Assembly: GCA_944739405.2 (NCBI GenBank)
Contig: OX123182.2
Coordinates: 105,999,279-106,063,278, forward strand
Source of the DNA: Euclidia mi
Taxonomy: Eukaryota > Arthropoda > Insecta > Lepidoptera > Erebidae
DNA length: 64,000 nt
Direction: 5' to 3'
Below the pieces are notes generated by a model. The model was given only the letters and a program-made list of their open reading frames with translations, made no database searches and was not told the origin of the DNA. The translations under genes were made by a program, and so were the position numbers. Positions within the stretch are counted from its first letter, which is position 1. Every line of letters begins with the position of its first letter. This document shows, one piece after another, positions 1-12,548 of this stretch.

Positions 1-198
1 AGGTCTCTCCTTTGAGAGGAGGAATGGGCCTACTATACCACGGTGGCCAAACGGGTTGGTATAGGGTTTGTATCAAGTTTTCGTTCTCTTACAGTGCTGT
101 TCTCTGCATAATACTTATGCTCCCTCTGTCGGCTCTTATGACACCCATCGGATGATATGGGGTGATGACAATCCGTATTCTTAATCCGCCGCCACACG
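1..198 (-). mobile_element. SINE-A copy, cut by the window edge
   Basis: This stretch matches the repeats at 11080-11307 and 18264-18496 over nearly its whole length. Read on the minus strand it starts with the CCGTGTGG-type head and runs toward a tail with a GCAGTGG motif, but the tail lies outside the window. The other copies carry target-site duplications, so a SINE-like retrocopy is the best call. Confidence 0.7.
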
Positions 199-1550
199 GA
201 CTATATATGTAAGTAACTAATTTTTTATCAAATTTAGAGACGCTTTATTTCTTTCATCTCGCCATTTGCAATTAATTCATAACAGAAAAAACACATTCTG
301 TGAATGCTGACGAAAAATGAAATTAGGTAAGTACCTACTTTATACTTACAAGATAATGATGATGATTTAAGCATAATCTATAAACCCTCGAATTCTTATT
401 GCACTCAAACGACAAACCGCTTCGCACAAAACAAAACAAGCAAGATAATATTATGATGACTCTGACTTGGCAGACAAAACTTGGCCAAAACCGATTAATG
501 ACTGATATGTTGACATTGTTAACATTTGAGGTTAACAAAGGCAGGCAACATCGATTCAGCATGTCGTTTAACGGAAAAATACTTACGACTAAACTTCAAA
601 ATCACAAACAAATCAAATCATGCGAAATAAAGTATTTTCGTGTACTTTATTGTTCTCATAGAGTATAGAGTACAATGTCTGAAATAACGTACAATACTTT
701 ATTATAAAGTACGGGTGGTAACCCTACTAACAAGTGGTAGTTAGTACCTTAGCGTTAGGAGGGTTAAAATATTGATACAATGTGTTCAGAGCGCCAAATT
801 CATTGTTGTTACGGAGTCTGTACCTATAGTTCTTCAGACTTCTCGTTGACATTAGTATAGAAAGACAGCGTATTATAAGCTGACTAATGCTTATGACAAA
901 ATGTCCCAAAATGTTGCTCGTGAAATTAACTTTTCCAGAAGTGTAAACTTCATAAATCTTACCTACACTTCTTCTAAGAAATACTCAACTATTAATGATG
1001 ACTCCTTTTATAAATGGTAAACATTACGAAGACCCATATGAGGCTTAATTATGTATCACGTTTTGAGGAAATTTTAATTTGAAAGCAGTGTCTAGTGCAT
1101 TCATCTTACTAGCCCTAAAAGATAGGCCTTTTATAGAACATGTTTATTTTAAATAGGTTATTTAATTTCGCCTCGTTATAATAATTTGCGGCGAAACTAT
1201 ATATTTTAGTGTTTACACAATAAAATAATATCACAGCGTGTTATCGTCAGCCTTGGCGGTTCACCTTTAGCGGTTAGTTTCAGTTAACTAATGTTGGCTA
1301 ACTTTACTGTGTACTTGATAAAAACTATTTTATTTTAATTGTAGCGGAAAGGTGCCGCTTAAGGTTACTTAAATAAATTGTTAAAACATGCAAAACACAT
1401 TATAGTGGATGTTTTAATTTGGTTGTTATTTCAGAACGAACTGTGGCCGCGATTACCCCCGCGTTGTTTAGGGCTACCTATGTTCGGAACACGTGGCCGG
1501 TGATGTTATTAAAATTTAGTCTATAGTCTTCCTCGATGAATGGACTATCT
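199..1550. other. No gene recognised
   Basis: AT-rich non-coding DNA. Open frames here are short, overlap on both strands and show no domain or codon bias. I see no repeat that recurs elsewhere in the window. Confidence 0.6.
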
Positions 1551-1757
1551 TCTTAATATATAAAATCCTTGCGTTACTGACTGACTGACAGACACGCTAC
1601 AGCCGAAACTATTGGGCGCAGGAAGCTGAAATTTGGCATGTATGTTCCTTGGGGACCATAGGGGTGCACTAAGAAGGGATTGCCCGAAATGCCCACGGCA
1701 TCGGCCAAAACTGGTAAATAAATAAAAAATGCAGGCGTAGCTGCTGGCGTCCTCTAG
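1551..1757 (+). mobile_element. Short non-autonomous Helitron-like element, copy 1
   Basis: The unit begins TCTTAATATATAAAATCC and ends CTCTAG followed by T, the TC...CTAG|T layout of Helitrons. Three more copies lie at 4497-4703, 13526-13723 and 20559-20765 (reverse). The GCAG...CTGC segment just before CTAG could form the 3' hairpin. There are no inverted terminal repeats and no coding capacity. Confidence 0.7.
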
Positions 1758-2747
1758 TCTTACATAAAAATAACTAAGTATTTAAATCCTACCAGAAGTT
1801 CCTGGGACTAGCGCGTACAAAGAAAGAAAGAAACTCTTCAAAGATTTTTGACATAGTTTTCATAAGCTTGAATTTGTGTGGATCAGAATGCAAAAGTGTT
1901 TTTATATTGTGATCGCGGTTCTGAATTATTGATGGGTAGAGATGTGTTGTTATATTTCAAATTATAATATAATTGTTGTATCCTGCGGCTTTGCACACCG
2001 ATTCTTCTCACTTAGCGATCTAAGTATTTCTTTTTACTTGTTTTTTTTGGTTGGTTTAATTACAAGGTTTGATAGCCTACTTAATCATTACCTTAGCTAT
2101 TAAGTGGCAGTTGATACTAAGATATTACATCTAATATTTTACAATCCGACTGTATCGTTCTTGAGATTAGCGCGTTTTGACGGAAAACAAACACTTGAAC
2201 TTTGGTACTGGCATAGACAGATGTACGAATTAAAAAACATAAATCATGAACGTCTAGCTAAGATAAATAAGCCTATGAAAGGCAGCGTATTAGCCATTTA
2301 TACTGTATGTCTGTTTTAGTACTATTAAATATAGTAGAAAGTCAGGTTTCCATGTCCCGCAGCCATTTGACCTGTGCGCTCACTCGAACTAACGATATGT
2401 CGAACCGGACTTTAAATAACTACAAATATGTAGATTTGACACCTCAACTAAAACTGACTCTAATAATACCGTTAATAAACATTTATTAACGTAACTAGTT
2501 CTGGAACTAGTTATATTTACATATACCAATATTCTATAGCTAGTTACCAAACACGTTATTGTCTCAGTAATCTTGTTCCGCGACAATAGAACGCGACTAG
2601 TCGGTTAGGCAACGACCCGAATAGACGAACACGTATTGGCCGGCAGTATAAGATATTTAATAGACATCAGACACGCGATCGAGCAATTTAGTAACCATGC
2701 ATTTTGGACGTGTGAACAAAATGCCGCCAATGCGAATGCCTGCCAAT

Positions 2748-2786
2748 CGCCGTAGGCATAGACTAAGTAAGTCTATGCCTACGGCG
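2748..2786. repeat. Perfect foldback, 17-nt arms, 5-nt loop
   Basis: The left arm 2748-2764 is the exact reverse complement of 2770-2786. It has no flanking duplication or transposon-like termini. Confidence 0.9.
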
Positions 2787-3739
2787 AGATACGTAGCCTA
2801 ATTTTGACGAAAAAGGTGATATGCATCTTTCTGTCTGGACGGCTATGAACACTTATGAACAGTGAAAGTCGCAGGTGTTGGCTTACAATTGGTACAGTCT
2901 GTTAAGTAGTTATTACGAATTGATTTAACCGGCAAGGTGATTTAAATTCTAATGGATTGTATAGTGCCTGAGGCCTGAGGTTGTCTCGGCTTGTCTCATA
3001 TTTGTATGAGACATACTTAGATTTTAGATTATTATAGGTACAAGAATTGGTTTTGATTTCCATCATTGCTTATTGCGGTACTTCAGAGTAGTAGAGCGCG
3101 TTAATCTTTACCATTTTTGAAACGATAATTAATTTTGATTTTTTATCCATAAGTGTCTTATAATAATAGTGTTGATATAAATTGACCTATAGGCAATCCC
3201 GGTTATGCTTAAAAGAAGATAGTTTAAAACGGACAATTGAAAGTGCAATTTCGTGGAAGTATGTTGTACGTATAGAATGTTGACCTTGATATTTGCACAC
3301 ACTTTATTTTGTGACCAGTATGTAGGTAGGTATATTGTGAAAATAAATAATATATTTGTGTTCTGTGCACACAAACATCGCTATTCCTATTATGGACACA
3401 TCGAAACAGGCTTTACAGTAATACTCAATTAAAATAGTAGTCGCAAAACGTGCATGTTTCAACTTTAATTTATAATAGCTATGGCTAATTTTATCGTCAG
3501 ATATGAAAATAATCGTAGATATAATAATTACAAAAATACTTGAGGTCGTAATTGCGCGTGACCTCAAGAAGGCCTCGTTTGGAATATAAAGATTCACACG
3601 TCACAAACCATGTATGATTATAATACACACACAAGAAATATATGCAGATATACTTAGATGTAACCTTCCGTTGCGACACGTGAAATTCAAAATGTCATAA
3701 GCGCCATTTTGTTTGCATGCTTCTCATGTAAGAATATTA

Positions 3740-3794
3740 ATCTCTTGCGCTCAGAGGAAAGCCGTAATACGGCTTTCCTCTGAGCGCAAGAGAT
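3740..3794. repeat. Perfect foldback, 27-nt arms, 1-nt loop
   Basis: Positions 3740-3766 are exactly reverse-complementary to 3768-3794 around a single A. With no spacer to speak of, this looks like a local inverted duplication rather than a transposon. Confidence 0.95.
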
Positions 3795-4496
3795 GATTGA
3801 AGACCCGGTGTCAAAAATACGCTGCCCCTCTGCGCAAATAGCTCACGGTGCTAAGATCCTCTATCTCATACCAGTTTGTATGAAAGCTAAACTTGTCTGT
3901 AATGGTGATTTACTTATCGGTAGTGTATTTTTTATCCCCATACCACATGAGCGCTAAAGACGGCAAAAGCAAGTAGATTAAAATTAATTCTTTCTTCTTA
4001 ATTCTTTTAACTGCCACAATCAGTCATGATTTGCAAACCTAGCTCGAGTACTACTCATACCCAGTTCGATTAATATCAATAAGCGAACAAAGATGTAGAA
4101 CAATCGATAAAACTTAAAACTAGAGCGAATGTCACGCTAAAAGCCGTTTTAATTGAGATTGATTCAACAAGTGCAGAAACTCGCCACCACCGCACAACGA
4201 TTCACCGTCTCGCCAATTCTTGATTATACTCACGTTGCTTTCTCGGTAAACGAATGAATATAGTTTTACATCAGAGTCGATGGGCGCAGGTGAAATCTCT
4301 TGTGCCACTAATAACCGGTCCTGACAACTGTTGGTATCTCGCTCAGACGGTGATGCGCATCTCTACTCGTTTTTTTCTAAGATGGCCGGGAAGGTCGCGA
4401 GGGAGCCGAACTCGATAAAAACATGAAAAGAGGATGTTTATCTCACGAACTGGGTGACGCTTTATTTGGGTTATGGGGACCAGTTTGTGTCTGTCA

Positions 4497-4703
4497 TCTT
4501 AATATATAAAATCCTTGCGTTACTGACTGACTGACAGACACGCTACAGCCGAAACTATTGGGCGCAGGAAGCTGAAATTTGGCATGTATGTTCCTTGGGG
4601 ACTGTAAGGGTGCACTAAGAAGGGATTTCTTGAAATTCCTACGGGATCGGCCAAAACGGGTAAATTTAAAAAAACTGCAGGCGTAGCTGCTGGCGTCCTC
4701 TAG
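4497..4703 (+). mobile_element. Short non-autonomous Helitron-like element, copy 2
   Basis: Same family as 1551-1757. The 5' end is A|TCTTAATATATAAAA and the 3' end is CTCTAG|T, so insertion between A and T is visible directly. It is the cleanest copy for defining the ends. Confidence 0.75.
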
Positions 4704-5045
4704 TTTTATATATTTTTGTTAGCTGATATGTGGCAATGATAGATTGCTTACCGGCCTCGAGTTTAGTAAATAAATGATGAAGATTGGCTGTGGTTTATGC
4801 TAAGGTTGCCCTTCTCATTAATTATATTGCTGTGAACGACTTACATTTAACCAACGAACAAAAAGAGCGTCTCAACAAGAAACTTTTATAATCCAAGTTT
4901 CTGGACAAAAAATAACAAGTATTGCTTTGATTGAAGTATGTGATTACAGGCTCAAATAACAATTGTAAGTATTGCCAACTAACTACCTTAACATGAGAAA
5001 TGCTAAAATACATCTCATTATATCGACTAAAGACTTACTTAAATC

Positions 5046-5513
5046 GAGTACTGCACACCAGTATGGAATCCATATTACGTAAAGTATAGTGATCAAGTAG
5101 AAGCAGTTCAGCGTAAATTCTTGAAAGCTGTACATTATAGGTGTTTCCGTACTAAACTATCGTATAGCAAGCTCTTAAAGAAATTCTCTCTCACTACTCT
5201 GAAAGATAGGAGATTGCTCATGGATCAAATGCTTTTACACAATATATGCCACAATAAATTTGATTGTAATTCTCTTATGAATCATATTTACATACGCATC
5301 CCGAGTCGCTCTCAGCGTATCCGAGATAATTACACTCACAAATTATTTGCTCCTAAAGTAAGCAAAACTAACGCGGGTGAACGTGCACCATTGACACGAC
5401 TTATGAAGTCTTATAATGAACACTTTACCAACATTGATATTTTTACTTTATCACAGAACTGTTACAAAAAACGAGTTTTAAAACTTTTTTCAGATGTTCG
5501 GTCTTCTTCATAG
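5046..5513 (+). pseudogene. Non-LTR retrotransposon ORF2, C-terminal end (5'-truncated)
   Basis: An open frame runs from the GAG at 5046 to the stop after codon 5511. It reads EYCTPVWNPYY, then VEAVQRKFLKAVHYRCF, the stretch after the reverse transcriptase catalytic region in Jockey/CR1-type elements, followed by a basic C-terminal tail. The RT motifs, endonuclease and ORF1 are missing, as expected of 5' truncation during target-primed reverse transcription. Upstream codons in this frame run quickly into stops. About 560 bases of 3' untranslated sequence follow, ending in an AATAAAATAAAATA-type tail near 6078. This is a dead copy. The clade assignment is by look only; a Jockey- or CR1-like element would both fit. 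Confidence 0.75.
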
Positions 5514-6078
5514 ATCAGCCATAGAGACAGGGTGTAGATTGTGGTCACACTGGCTTGTATTTGTAAAGATGAGCAACTTATTAAGATACTTATTTCCAGT
5601 AAAAATCAAGTAATGTTGATATTGATAAGATTTTGTTGAATCTTAGAGATAAAATACCTGGCAATACCTGCTTGGCTAGTGGACTATTTGAACCGATCCC
5701 AAGATAATATCGTAGGGCTAGTCTAGCAGCTTAACTCTTTGAGTCGTACCAATAATCAATTCTATTGCCAGAGTATTCCCACTATCATGTGTTTATGTTT
5801 ACGCCTTTGTTTTAGTAACAATATACTGTAATGTAATATAGTTCGAAGACTTATGTCGGTTTGTGCGTAATTTTCGGCTTAGTATGTCATCTGTCAGTTA
5901 TTTTGTATGTTATCTACGCTAGTGCATCTAATATAATTTTCTCTAATTACTCATAGCTTGTAATCTGGGGTTAATGGTGTTGGTTGTACAATGACATTCA
6001 GTTTGTAAGACATACCTTGTTACATTGCCTTATTGTACAATTGTTTATTTACCTCAATAAAATAAAATAAAAAATAAA
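5514..6078 (+). mobile_element. 3' UTR and A-rich tail of the LINE at 5046
   Basis: AT-rich sequence after the ORF2 stop, ending at about 6050-6078 in a run of AATAAAATAAAATAAA, a usual tail of insect non-LTR elements. No clear target duplication was found because the 5' junction is not sharp. Confidence 0.55.
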
Positions 6079-6182
6079 TTAAACGTGGCTCTGTTTAACG
6101 CTCAAGCCACGTAAATATACGTATTAAAATATTTGCTTATTCTTTTATACTGTGTATAGTAATTGGTAATGTAAACCTTTAC

Positions 6183-6400
6183 TTACATACATACATACAT
6201 ACATAGACTCACGCCTGTTTCCCGGAGGGGTAGGCAGAGACTACGGAACGCCATTTGCAACGATCCTGACATACCTCTCTTGCTTCATTCACTCCCATCA
6301 AGTTTCTCATGCATGCACTTCTGTTTAGGGTACTTTCGACCTGTTTAGTTATCCTCATTGAATATAGGTTGTTGATTCCTTTATTCAGATATGGCATACT
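6183..6400 (-). pseudogene. LINE ORF2 C-terminus, family ending in SAYPSGKQA
   Basis: On the minus strand the frame ends with VNEAREVCQDRCKWRSVV then SAYPSGKQA and a stop, followed by a (TATG)n tail at 6183-6206. The same ending, diverged, is seen on the plus strand at 15524-15610 and as a fragment at 62555-62660. The position right before a simple-repeat tail shows it is the extreme C-terminus of a non-LTR retrotransposon. Only about 60 residues are kept. Confidence 0.75.
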
Positions 6401-7799
6401 TACATAAATTAAGAGTCGTATGTCACACTTTCATCTTTACTTCGCTTGAATGTGACTTAGTGTTGGTTATCTTTCAATATGTGCCGAGTCTTATTTATAT
6501 CCAGACTAAGTCAAAAACGTGACAAAATAAAAAATGTTTATTCAACAATTCGATTGAACGCTTCACAAAAGGTCTTATTTTGTTATTTTTCACCAATCTG
6601 CATTTATTACGTCGACGCGTATTCAATTCACGTTCATTGATAGATTCTATTCAAGAACCGTGGCTATCAAAAAGCAAATAGGCTTAACAATCCATCTGGT
6701 TTACTATTTCGGCAGTAACAAAGGTATAAGATGTTTATCAGTAGGTAATGGAGAGTCTAGTATACACATGACAATGGTCGGCCCCGGCGTATAGTAATTA
6801 CACAAATATTCGAATAGCTCGTTATGACAGAGTAGGTTCGCCATCTTGTATGAAACAAAGAGTGGTGCAATGTGAAACTTGGAATGTGGCCGTTGCTTTG
6901 TTGCCTTAGATATGACCTGACTCATTAGCTGCACCTGAAGAACAATTAACTGTGTGGATAAAAAGAGGTTGTATAGACGTTGTAAAGATAGCGATTGGCA
7001 GAACGGCTTAAATTTTAATCCAGTAATTAACGAAACGAGTTAAATAGAACAGACGAATACGATGTGTGATTAGGTGTTGATCTTCAAAGTTCTTTCGAAA
7101 TTTTACGATTGTTTGCGTTTATATGCGATATTGTACTGGTTTAACCTCTGTTGTTGATGAGGATGATGTGATCATAACCGTAGTCTTCGTTTTTGTTGTG
7201 ATTATAAAAATAAATATAAAGAAAAATTAAATACATATACATAGAGGTCTAAATGCATAAAGGCCTATCGCAGCTAATGACTCGCTCAGACTTTATAAAA
7301 ATAACAACAGACTTTGAATAACAAATACAATGTTTCATTAAGGATAAGATAGTCAGACTCAAACGTGTTCGAAAACTCAAATAATTGTACAACCGTTTGT
7401 CGAGGAAGTCAACGGCCGATAAGCGGTGCTTGTGCCCTATTTTAGACTTTGTGTGCAGTGAATTATGTCACGATAAAAGAACTACATTCAAAAGTTTGTT
7501 ACCAAGCTGCATATGTAAATGTAACATTACTTGGATGTAAGATTTTAGACTTAAAAAAAAAACATAGTCAGTTTTCATGAATAGCAGGCAAGTGATTTAT
7601 GCAGAGTTGGGAACCGATTCGTTCGTTTTTGTTAGGTTAGTCTTGAAGTTAATATGTTAATTCTGTTACATGCCCCACCTTCACAAATGGTATAAATGAG
7701 TTTTCTTATTTTTTTTACTTTTTATTATTTGTAAAAATGGATTCTCATTTTTATTACTACCTACTTTCTTACTTTTTATCACCGTTTTTTGTCATCATC
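6401..7799. other. No gene recognised
   Basis: AT-rich non-coding DNA. The small minus frame at 6704-6934 has no recognisable domain and no splice-supported neighbours. Confidence 0.55.
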
Positions 7800-8191
7800 G
7801 TCATATCGTCACGCCTATTATCCCCGAAGGGGTAGGCAGAGGTGTGTTTCTACACCCACTTTTCGCCAGAAATACTTTAGTCCCACGTAATAAGGGGCGA
7901 GCTTATTGCCGGATCGGGCACATTACCAGACTCCGTGCTGCTACTGAAAATTTCGTGACAGAAAAACCCGATAACACTGCCCGACCCAGGAATCGAACCC
8001 GTGACCTCCCGATCCCACGCGCACATTTATGCCGCGAGACCAACGAGGCAGTCGTATAGGGTTTGATGTCGAGTTTTCCGTCTCTACGCAAAGATGGTAT
8101 TTGCATCGTGTTATCCCTTAGTCGGCTCTTACGACACCCACGGGAAGTTAAGGGGTGGTGACACTTGTATTCTATGCCGTCAACCACACGG
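7800..8191 (-). mobile_element. SINE-B, near full length, tRNA-derived region with LINE 3' tail
   Basis: Read on the minus strand: a CCGTGTGGTTGACGG head shared with SINE-A, then a tRNA-like region with a possible A box (TGGTCTCGCGGC) and a clear B box (GGGTTCGATTCC), then a body, and a tail reading CTCTGCCTACCCC through AGGCGTGA. That tail matches the end of the SAYPSGKQA LINE (6183-6400). Related fragments lie at 8570-8720, 13735-13830, 55330-55585 and 61575-61645. The overlapping open frames here are not genes. Confidence 0.75.
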
Positions 8192-8569
8192 TTTTTGTCT
8201 CCTTGTATTATCTTCCTGATGTGATAAGATCATCGCTTACCCTCACAAAGGCCTGACTAAGAACCGGTACAGAAGCATATTTATCTGTTATAATCCGTAA
8301 ACCAAGGAATGTTTTGCATGAATGGTGTTTGCGTGGGTTGGTATGACTCTTGCGACTTGCACGCTAATGTGAGGTACTAAATTTCATGCCAGGTCCTTAC
8401 CTCCGATGCCCAGCTAATACAGTCTTACTCAGTGATAAGCACAGCACTGCAGGCAGCAGTTTCGCATATAACAGTTTTTCAGACATTTGATGCGGATGTT
8501 TAAACAATAGAATAGATAAAATCAAGATGTTGTCTTAAGACAATAATAAAGACAGTAAAAAAGGTATTC

Positions 8570-8720
8570 ATACATACATACATAGACTCACACCTGTTTC
8601 CCGGAAGGGGTAGGCAGAGGCATATTAAACGCCCACTTTTCGCCAGTGTTTTGATCCCACGTAATAATTAATATAATATAATATAATTAATAATTGGCGA
8701 GCCTATTGCCGCTTATTGGG
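8570..8720 (-). mobile_element. SINE-B 3' fragment
   Basis: A (CATA)n stretch followed by ACTCACACCTGTTTCCCGG and the GGTAGGCAGAGG motif, the reverse complement of the SINE-B tail, then some body sequence. The tRNA-like part is missing, and an AT-rich expansion lies at 8663-8694. Confidence 0.65.
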
Positions 8721-11071
8721 ATATTTTGTTTGCCAGAGCCTCGTCCGTTGATCGGCAGGTGCACCACTTGCAGGTGAGGTTGGCTTGGGACCCTAAGTTC
8801 TTGGTGGGAACCCTATGCACAAAGGTATTCAAAAGTGCTAAAGAATAGTTTAAGCGTTGGTCTTTTTTTAAAAACCTTTAAACAATAACGCGTGGTACTG
8901 GTAGGTAGGTTGGTCTATGATCTATATACTTAGGTATACCTACATAATATGTTGTCTTCGTTTAACTTTCCATTGATTTCCTAGTATTCTCCTATTGTAA
9001 CACCGTTGATCAAACTCAGTCACAGATAATTTCAACGTTTACAGTAAGATCAAAGCGGTGTCGCAACACCAGCCGCCTTGTCATGCAGATCTGTATGATT
9101 ATTCATAACTGTGTCCTTTGTTCGTCGAAATCACGTCGAAATAATGATGAGTCGACAGTACCATGTCCTCGATACCATCTGAAATGTGATGTTGTTGGTA
9201 CGCAGATCAAATGTTACCTACTTCAGTACCTGAGTACTGGTCTGTTGATAACAACAGACCAGTACTACTAAGAAAATAATGTCTTTGAAGCTGGTTGAAA
9301 TAATGGACCCTTGGTGTATTCTTAGAGCATTAACCTGGTTTAAGAGTCACGCAAGCATTCTGTGAATGTTGGATGGAAGCTATTAAAACTTTGATCTTAT
9401 GTCCTGTATCTTGATAAAAGGTCTTTTCTATTACATTGATCATCCTAAAATAGTGTGTAATTAAATACCTACAGATTGGTTTCACAATAAAAGTAAAGAC
9501 AAATGAAGACCAATTCAGTTATTCGAACTAATTACTTAGTGTACTTTGGCTTCTTGTACTTTTACGTCAGTATTAGTCACCAATAAAGTTAATACTTACT
9601 TTAGTTTTAAAATGTCATAGATACAAACTATTCATCAGCAGCATGAAAAATCTTCTCTCATCTTTAATATGTGGACCATGGATTTTGAGATTCGTGTTTG
9701 ACGTTTGACATATTTTGTATGGTGTTTATGTCAAAAACGAATCTAAAATCTACAGATCTATCTATAGATCGAATATTGAATTCCGTACTGAGGTCCGTTA
9801 CTGGGGTGTGCCAAAGGAACAATATAAAAGCAACAAAACAACGCAATGGTACAAGTTTAAAACTAATTTGGCACGGACACGTACAATGATACAATATCCG
9901 TGTATGCATTTTCCTAGATTAAACAATGCAGAAATGCATTAAATTAACACTTTCTAAGGTTATTTACTTAGATCTAGTGGGCAGAGCCGGCCAGGCCTTT
10001 TGGGTCTTTTGACCTGGGCGTCAATTTATGATTTCAAACTTTAGTGTGTTAGGCCATTTTACCACCAAGTGTATTAGAACGTTGTTCGAAAATAAATCAG
10101 CTATTTCTTGGCTATTTCTTACACTTTGTCGGGGTTAAAGTTTAATTTTGTATGGAAGACATAGGTACCAATAATCCTATCCTAAAATAAACGCCGAAGA
10201 CATCCATGTACGTTTCGCAAAAACGTTAACTTTATGGATGATTAATCACTGTAATATTTTCAACCCTAAAGGCAAATGCAATCATCTATCGTCGGTTGTC
10301 TCACGTACACTTGAAAGCCATTTAAAGATAATCTAGGGTCACCATGTCACTACCGTTAGCTTAATTGGTAAAAGTATGTAAGGTTGTGGATAATTTTCTA
10401 GCTTTCTATGAGTCTCTTCTGTGTTATGACCGTTAATTACATCTTGCGATCTCTCAGTTCGTGCAGTTTAATATTTCTTAAAACCATCGAGATCTCGTTG
10501 GTTTTGAGATATAAATGTTGACATATAGATGTCCAAGTTCAAAACGATCTGACCTCGAAATCGACCGTAGCTAGGGTCTTGCGTTTTTGTCGAGTTCATC
10601 TTTACATATCATTTGGTAAAAGCAGTTATGTGACTATGATGTGACAAGGTCGTATGCCCGTGATTATTGAATGAACTTGTGCAATTAAATTTTAAAGATC
10701 TACCCAGCAAATCAAACCAAAATTAAATTTAAGTGAAACAAAAATTTGACGCTTGTGACTTGCTGGCTGTGTCACATTATATTGTTAAGTAAAGCGTGTT
10801 AAGTTGTAACAAGTTAGATGAGTTGCTCACCAGTGTTATCATATACCTATACATACGCCGTAAATAACAGTGTTAACGTGCCAAGGTTCTTCGTAACACC
10901 ATGATGTCACTTACGTTTGTTTGTCTGATTAAGGCATAGCAGGCTATATTTAGCAAACAGATTTAATACCTCGTAATTACCGCAGATTAATTTATGTTAC
11001 ATTGTTTGAGAATACCAAAAAAAATGATGAGTACATCGTACTCATTGTTTTGGAACATCGTAAGGAAAATT
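8721..11071. other. No gene; one foldback palindrome
   Basis: Non-coding DNA. Open frames at 9083-9271 and the sense/antisense pair near 9664-9942 lack codon bias and recognisable domains. A perfect hairpin lies at 9233-9266. Confidence 0.55.
9233..9266. repeat. Perfect foldback, 15-nt arms, 4-nt loop
   Basis: AGTACTGGTCTGTTG (9233-9247) is followed, after ATAA, by its exact reverse complement at 9252-9266. Confidence 0.9.
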
Positions 11072-11315
11072 TGTACAATCATCATCAACAGCCTTTAGCA
11101 GACCACTGCTGGACTAGGCCTCTCCTATGAAAGGAGGAATTGGCCTACTATACCACGCTGGCCAAACGGGTTGGTATAGGGTTTGTATCAAGTTTTCCTT
11201 CTCTTACAGTGCTGTTCTCTGCATAATATGCTCCCTCTGTCGGCTCTTACGACACCCATGGGATGATATGGGGTGGTGACATTCCGTATTCTTAATCCGT
11301 CACCACGTGTACAAT
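11072..11315 (-). mobile_element. SINE-A with 8-bp target duplication TGTACAAT
   Basis: The element body is 11080-11307, flanked by TGTACAAT at 11072-11079 and 11308-11315. On the minus strand it starts CGTGGTGACGG, contains the GTGTCGTAAGAGCCGAC block shared with SINE-B, and ends with a GCAGTGG segment and a (GAT)n tail. That tail resembles the end of the LINE at 21421-21560. It has no coding capacity. Confidence 0.8.
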
Positions 11316-11360
11316 ACACGTTCATAGAATTTGGTAAAACACGAGTAATTTTATTTATGA

Positions 11361-12087
11361 CTAGCTTTTGCCCGCCGCTTCGCGCGCGTTAAATTCGGGG
11401 TAACACAAATCTACTTTCAGTCTCAAGATGTGTGAAGACACTCCTGATTATTCTAAACACTTCAGAAACTCTATGGGGTACAAAGTAACTCGGTCAGTAT
11501 CCATGACATTACCTTCCGTTATCTACATAATAACATCACTTTTCATTCAGTCAAATGTCAAAGCCATGTTCTAATACATGTTCAATATATCTCTATAAAC
11601 ATTTTTGCATTTTTAAAATTAGTAGAGGAAATCGTTTCAGCCGATTAAGCTTATTATATATTAGTTTATATATGCGAACAATTTTATGTAATAGGTCGAG
11701 GCAAAAGTATTTTAGTATTTTGAATGTATTATTAGTAATCAAACCTCTTTGGCTGTACTGAATGTAACTGGCTGGTTTTTCAAAGCGCACAATATGACGT
11801 TATGTATGACGTGACAGTACTGACAGATATGTTAGCACATGCGCAACGCTCAATTATTAGCGCATGCGTTCTTACTTCCAAGAGGCAAATCTGTGCCGTA
11901 CAAACTTCTTCCCTCCCTACAATCCCTCCCAGTTTAATTTTTGCAACTTATGGTAGCCTATGTCCGTCTCCATGGTCCAATATATCTCTATATTAAATTT
12001 CAACAAAATCGGTTCAGCCGTTTTAGCGTGAAAACGGAACATACATACATACATACACACTTTCAAATTTATAATATTAGTAGGGAT
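11361..12087 (-). mobile_element. Helitron-like element, about 0.73 kb, reverse
   Basis: On the minus strand it starts TCCCTACTAATATTATAAAT and ends GGCGGGCAAAAGCTAG followed by T. The ACGCTAAAACGGCTGAACCG block near the 5' end is a pattern common in moth repeats. The CTAG|T end and TC start fit a non-autonomous Helitron. The interior (short frames at 11555-11996) has no recognisable gene. Confidence 0.65.
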
Positions 12088-12169
12088 GTATGCTATGTAG
12101 GTAAATAAGCCACAATAAGAGGAAAACTAGAATAACAATGTTAATTAAACACAATGTCGATGGACTATA

Positions 12170-12544
12170 CAGGGTGTCACAAGACCCATCACCAACCCGA
12201 AGTCTACTCGTTGTGGACATCATGCCAAGTCATACTAACCAAAAATAATACCTGGCAAAGGATTTTTATTTTTAGTTTTCACATTTTTTAAACCGCAATT
12301 AATAGAGCGCGCGTGCAATGCTCGAAATACCTACTTATCCATGGGGTTATAGGGCATCTAAAGAACATATTGGCGGGGTAAATGCATCGATTTTGTACCT
12401 AATTAGAAACAATCCATACTAACTTTGAGCCTCAATATCTCCTGAACCAGTAATTTCCCAGGTATGGTGCCAAAGTAAAAAATGTTCGTAGTGATTGGTA
12501 CAACATGGGATTTCAGTTTTCGTTAAGGGTCTTTTTACACCCTG
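12170..12544. mobile_element. 375-bp MITE with CAGGGTGT termini and TATA duplication
   Basis: The ends are CAGGGTGTCACAAGACCC and, inverted, GGGTCTTTTTACACCCTG. TATA flanks both sides (12166-12169 and 12545-12548). A second copy in opposite orientation forms the outer layer of the nest at 43011-44935. Superfamily is uncertain; the TA/TATA target would suit several DNA transposon groups. Confidence 0.75.
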
Positions 12545-12548
12545 TATA

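Larger units (their letters stand above)
1758..4496. other. No gene; contains two foldback palindromes and a Helitron fragment
   Basis: Non-coding. At 1779-1838 a reverse-oriented piece resembles the 5' part of the Lep1-type Helitrons seen at 29142-29556. Perfect inverted repeats lie at 2748-2786 and 3740-3794 and are listed separately. Small open frames at 2104-2586 and 3129-3679 overlap on opposite strands and look like chance. Confidence 0.55.

Noticed and set aside
4381..4428. ATGGCCGGGAAGGTCGCGAG as a possible start exon of the claudin-like gene
   Set aside because: The frame stops after 14 codons, and no good splice donor precedes the stop.
7844..8187. Overlapping frames of 71 and 94 codons as small genes
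   Set aside because: They lie wholly in a SINE-B copy; the residues come from the tRNA-like region and tail.
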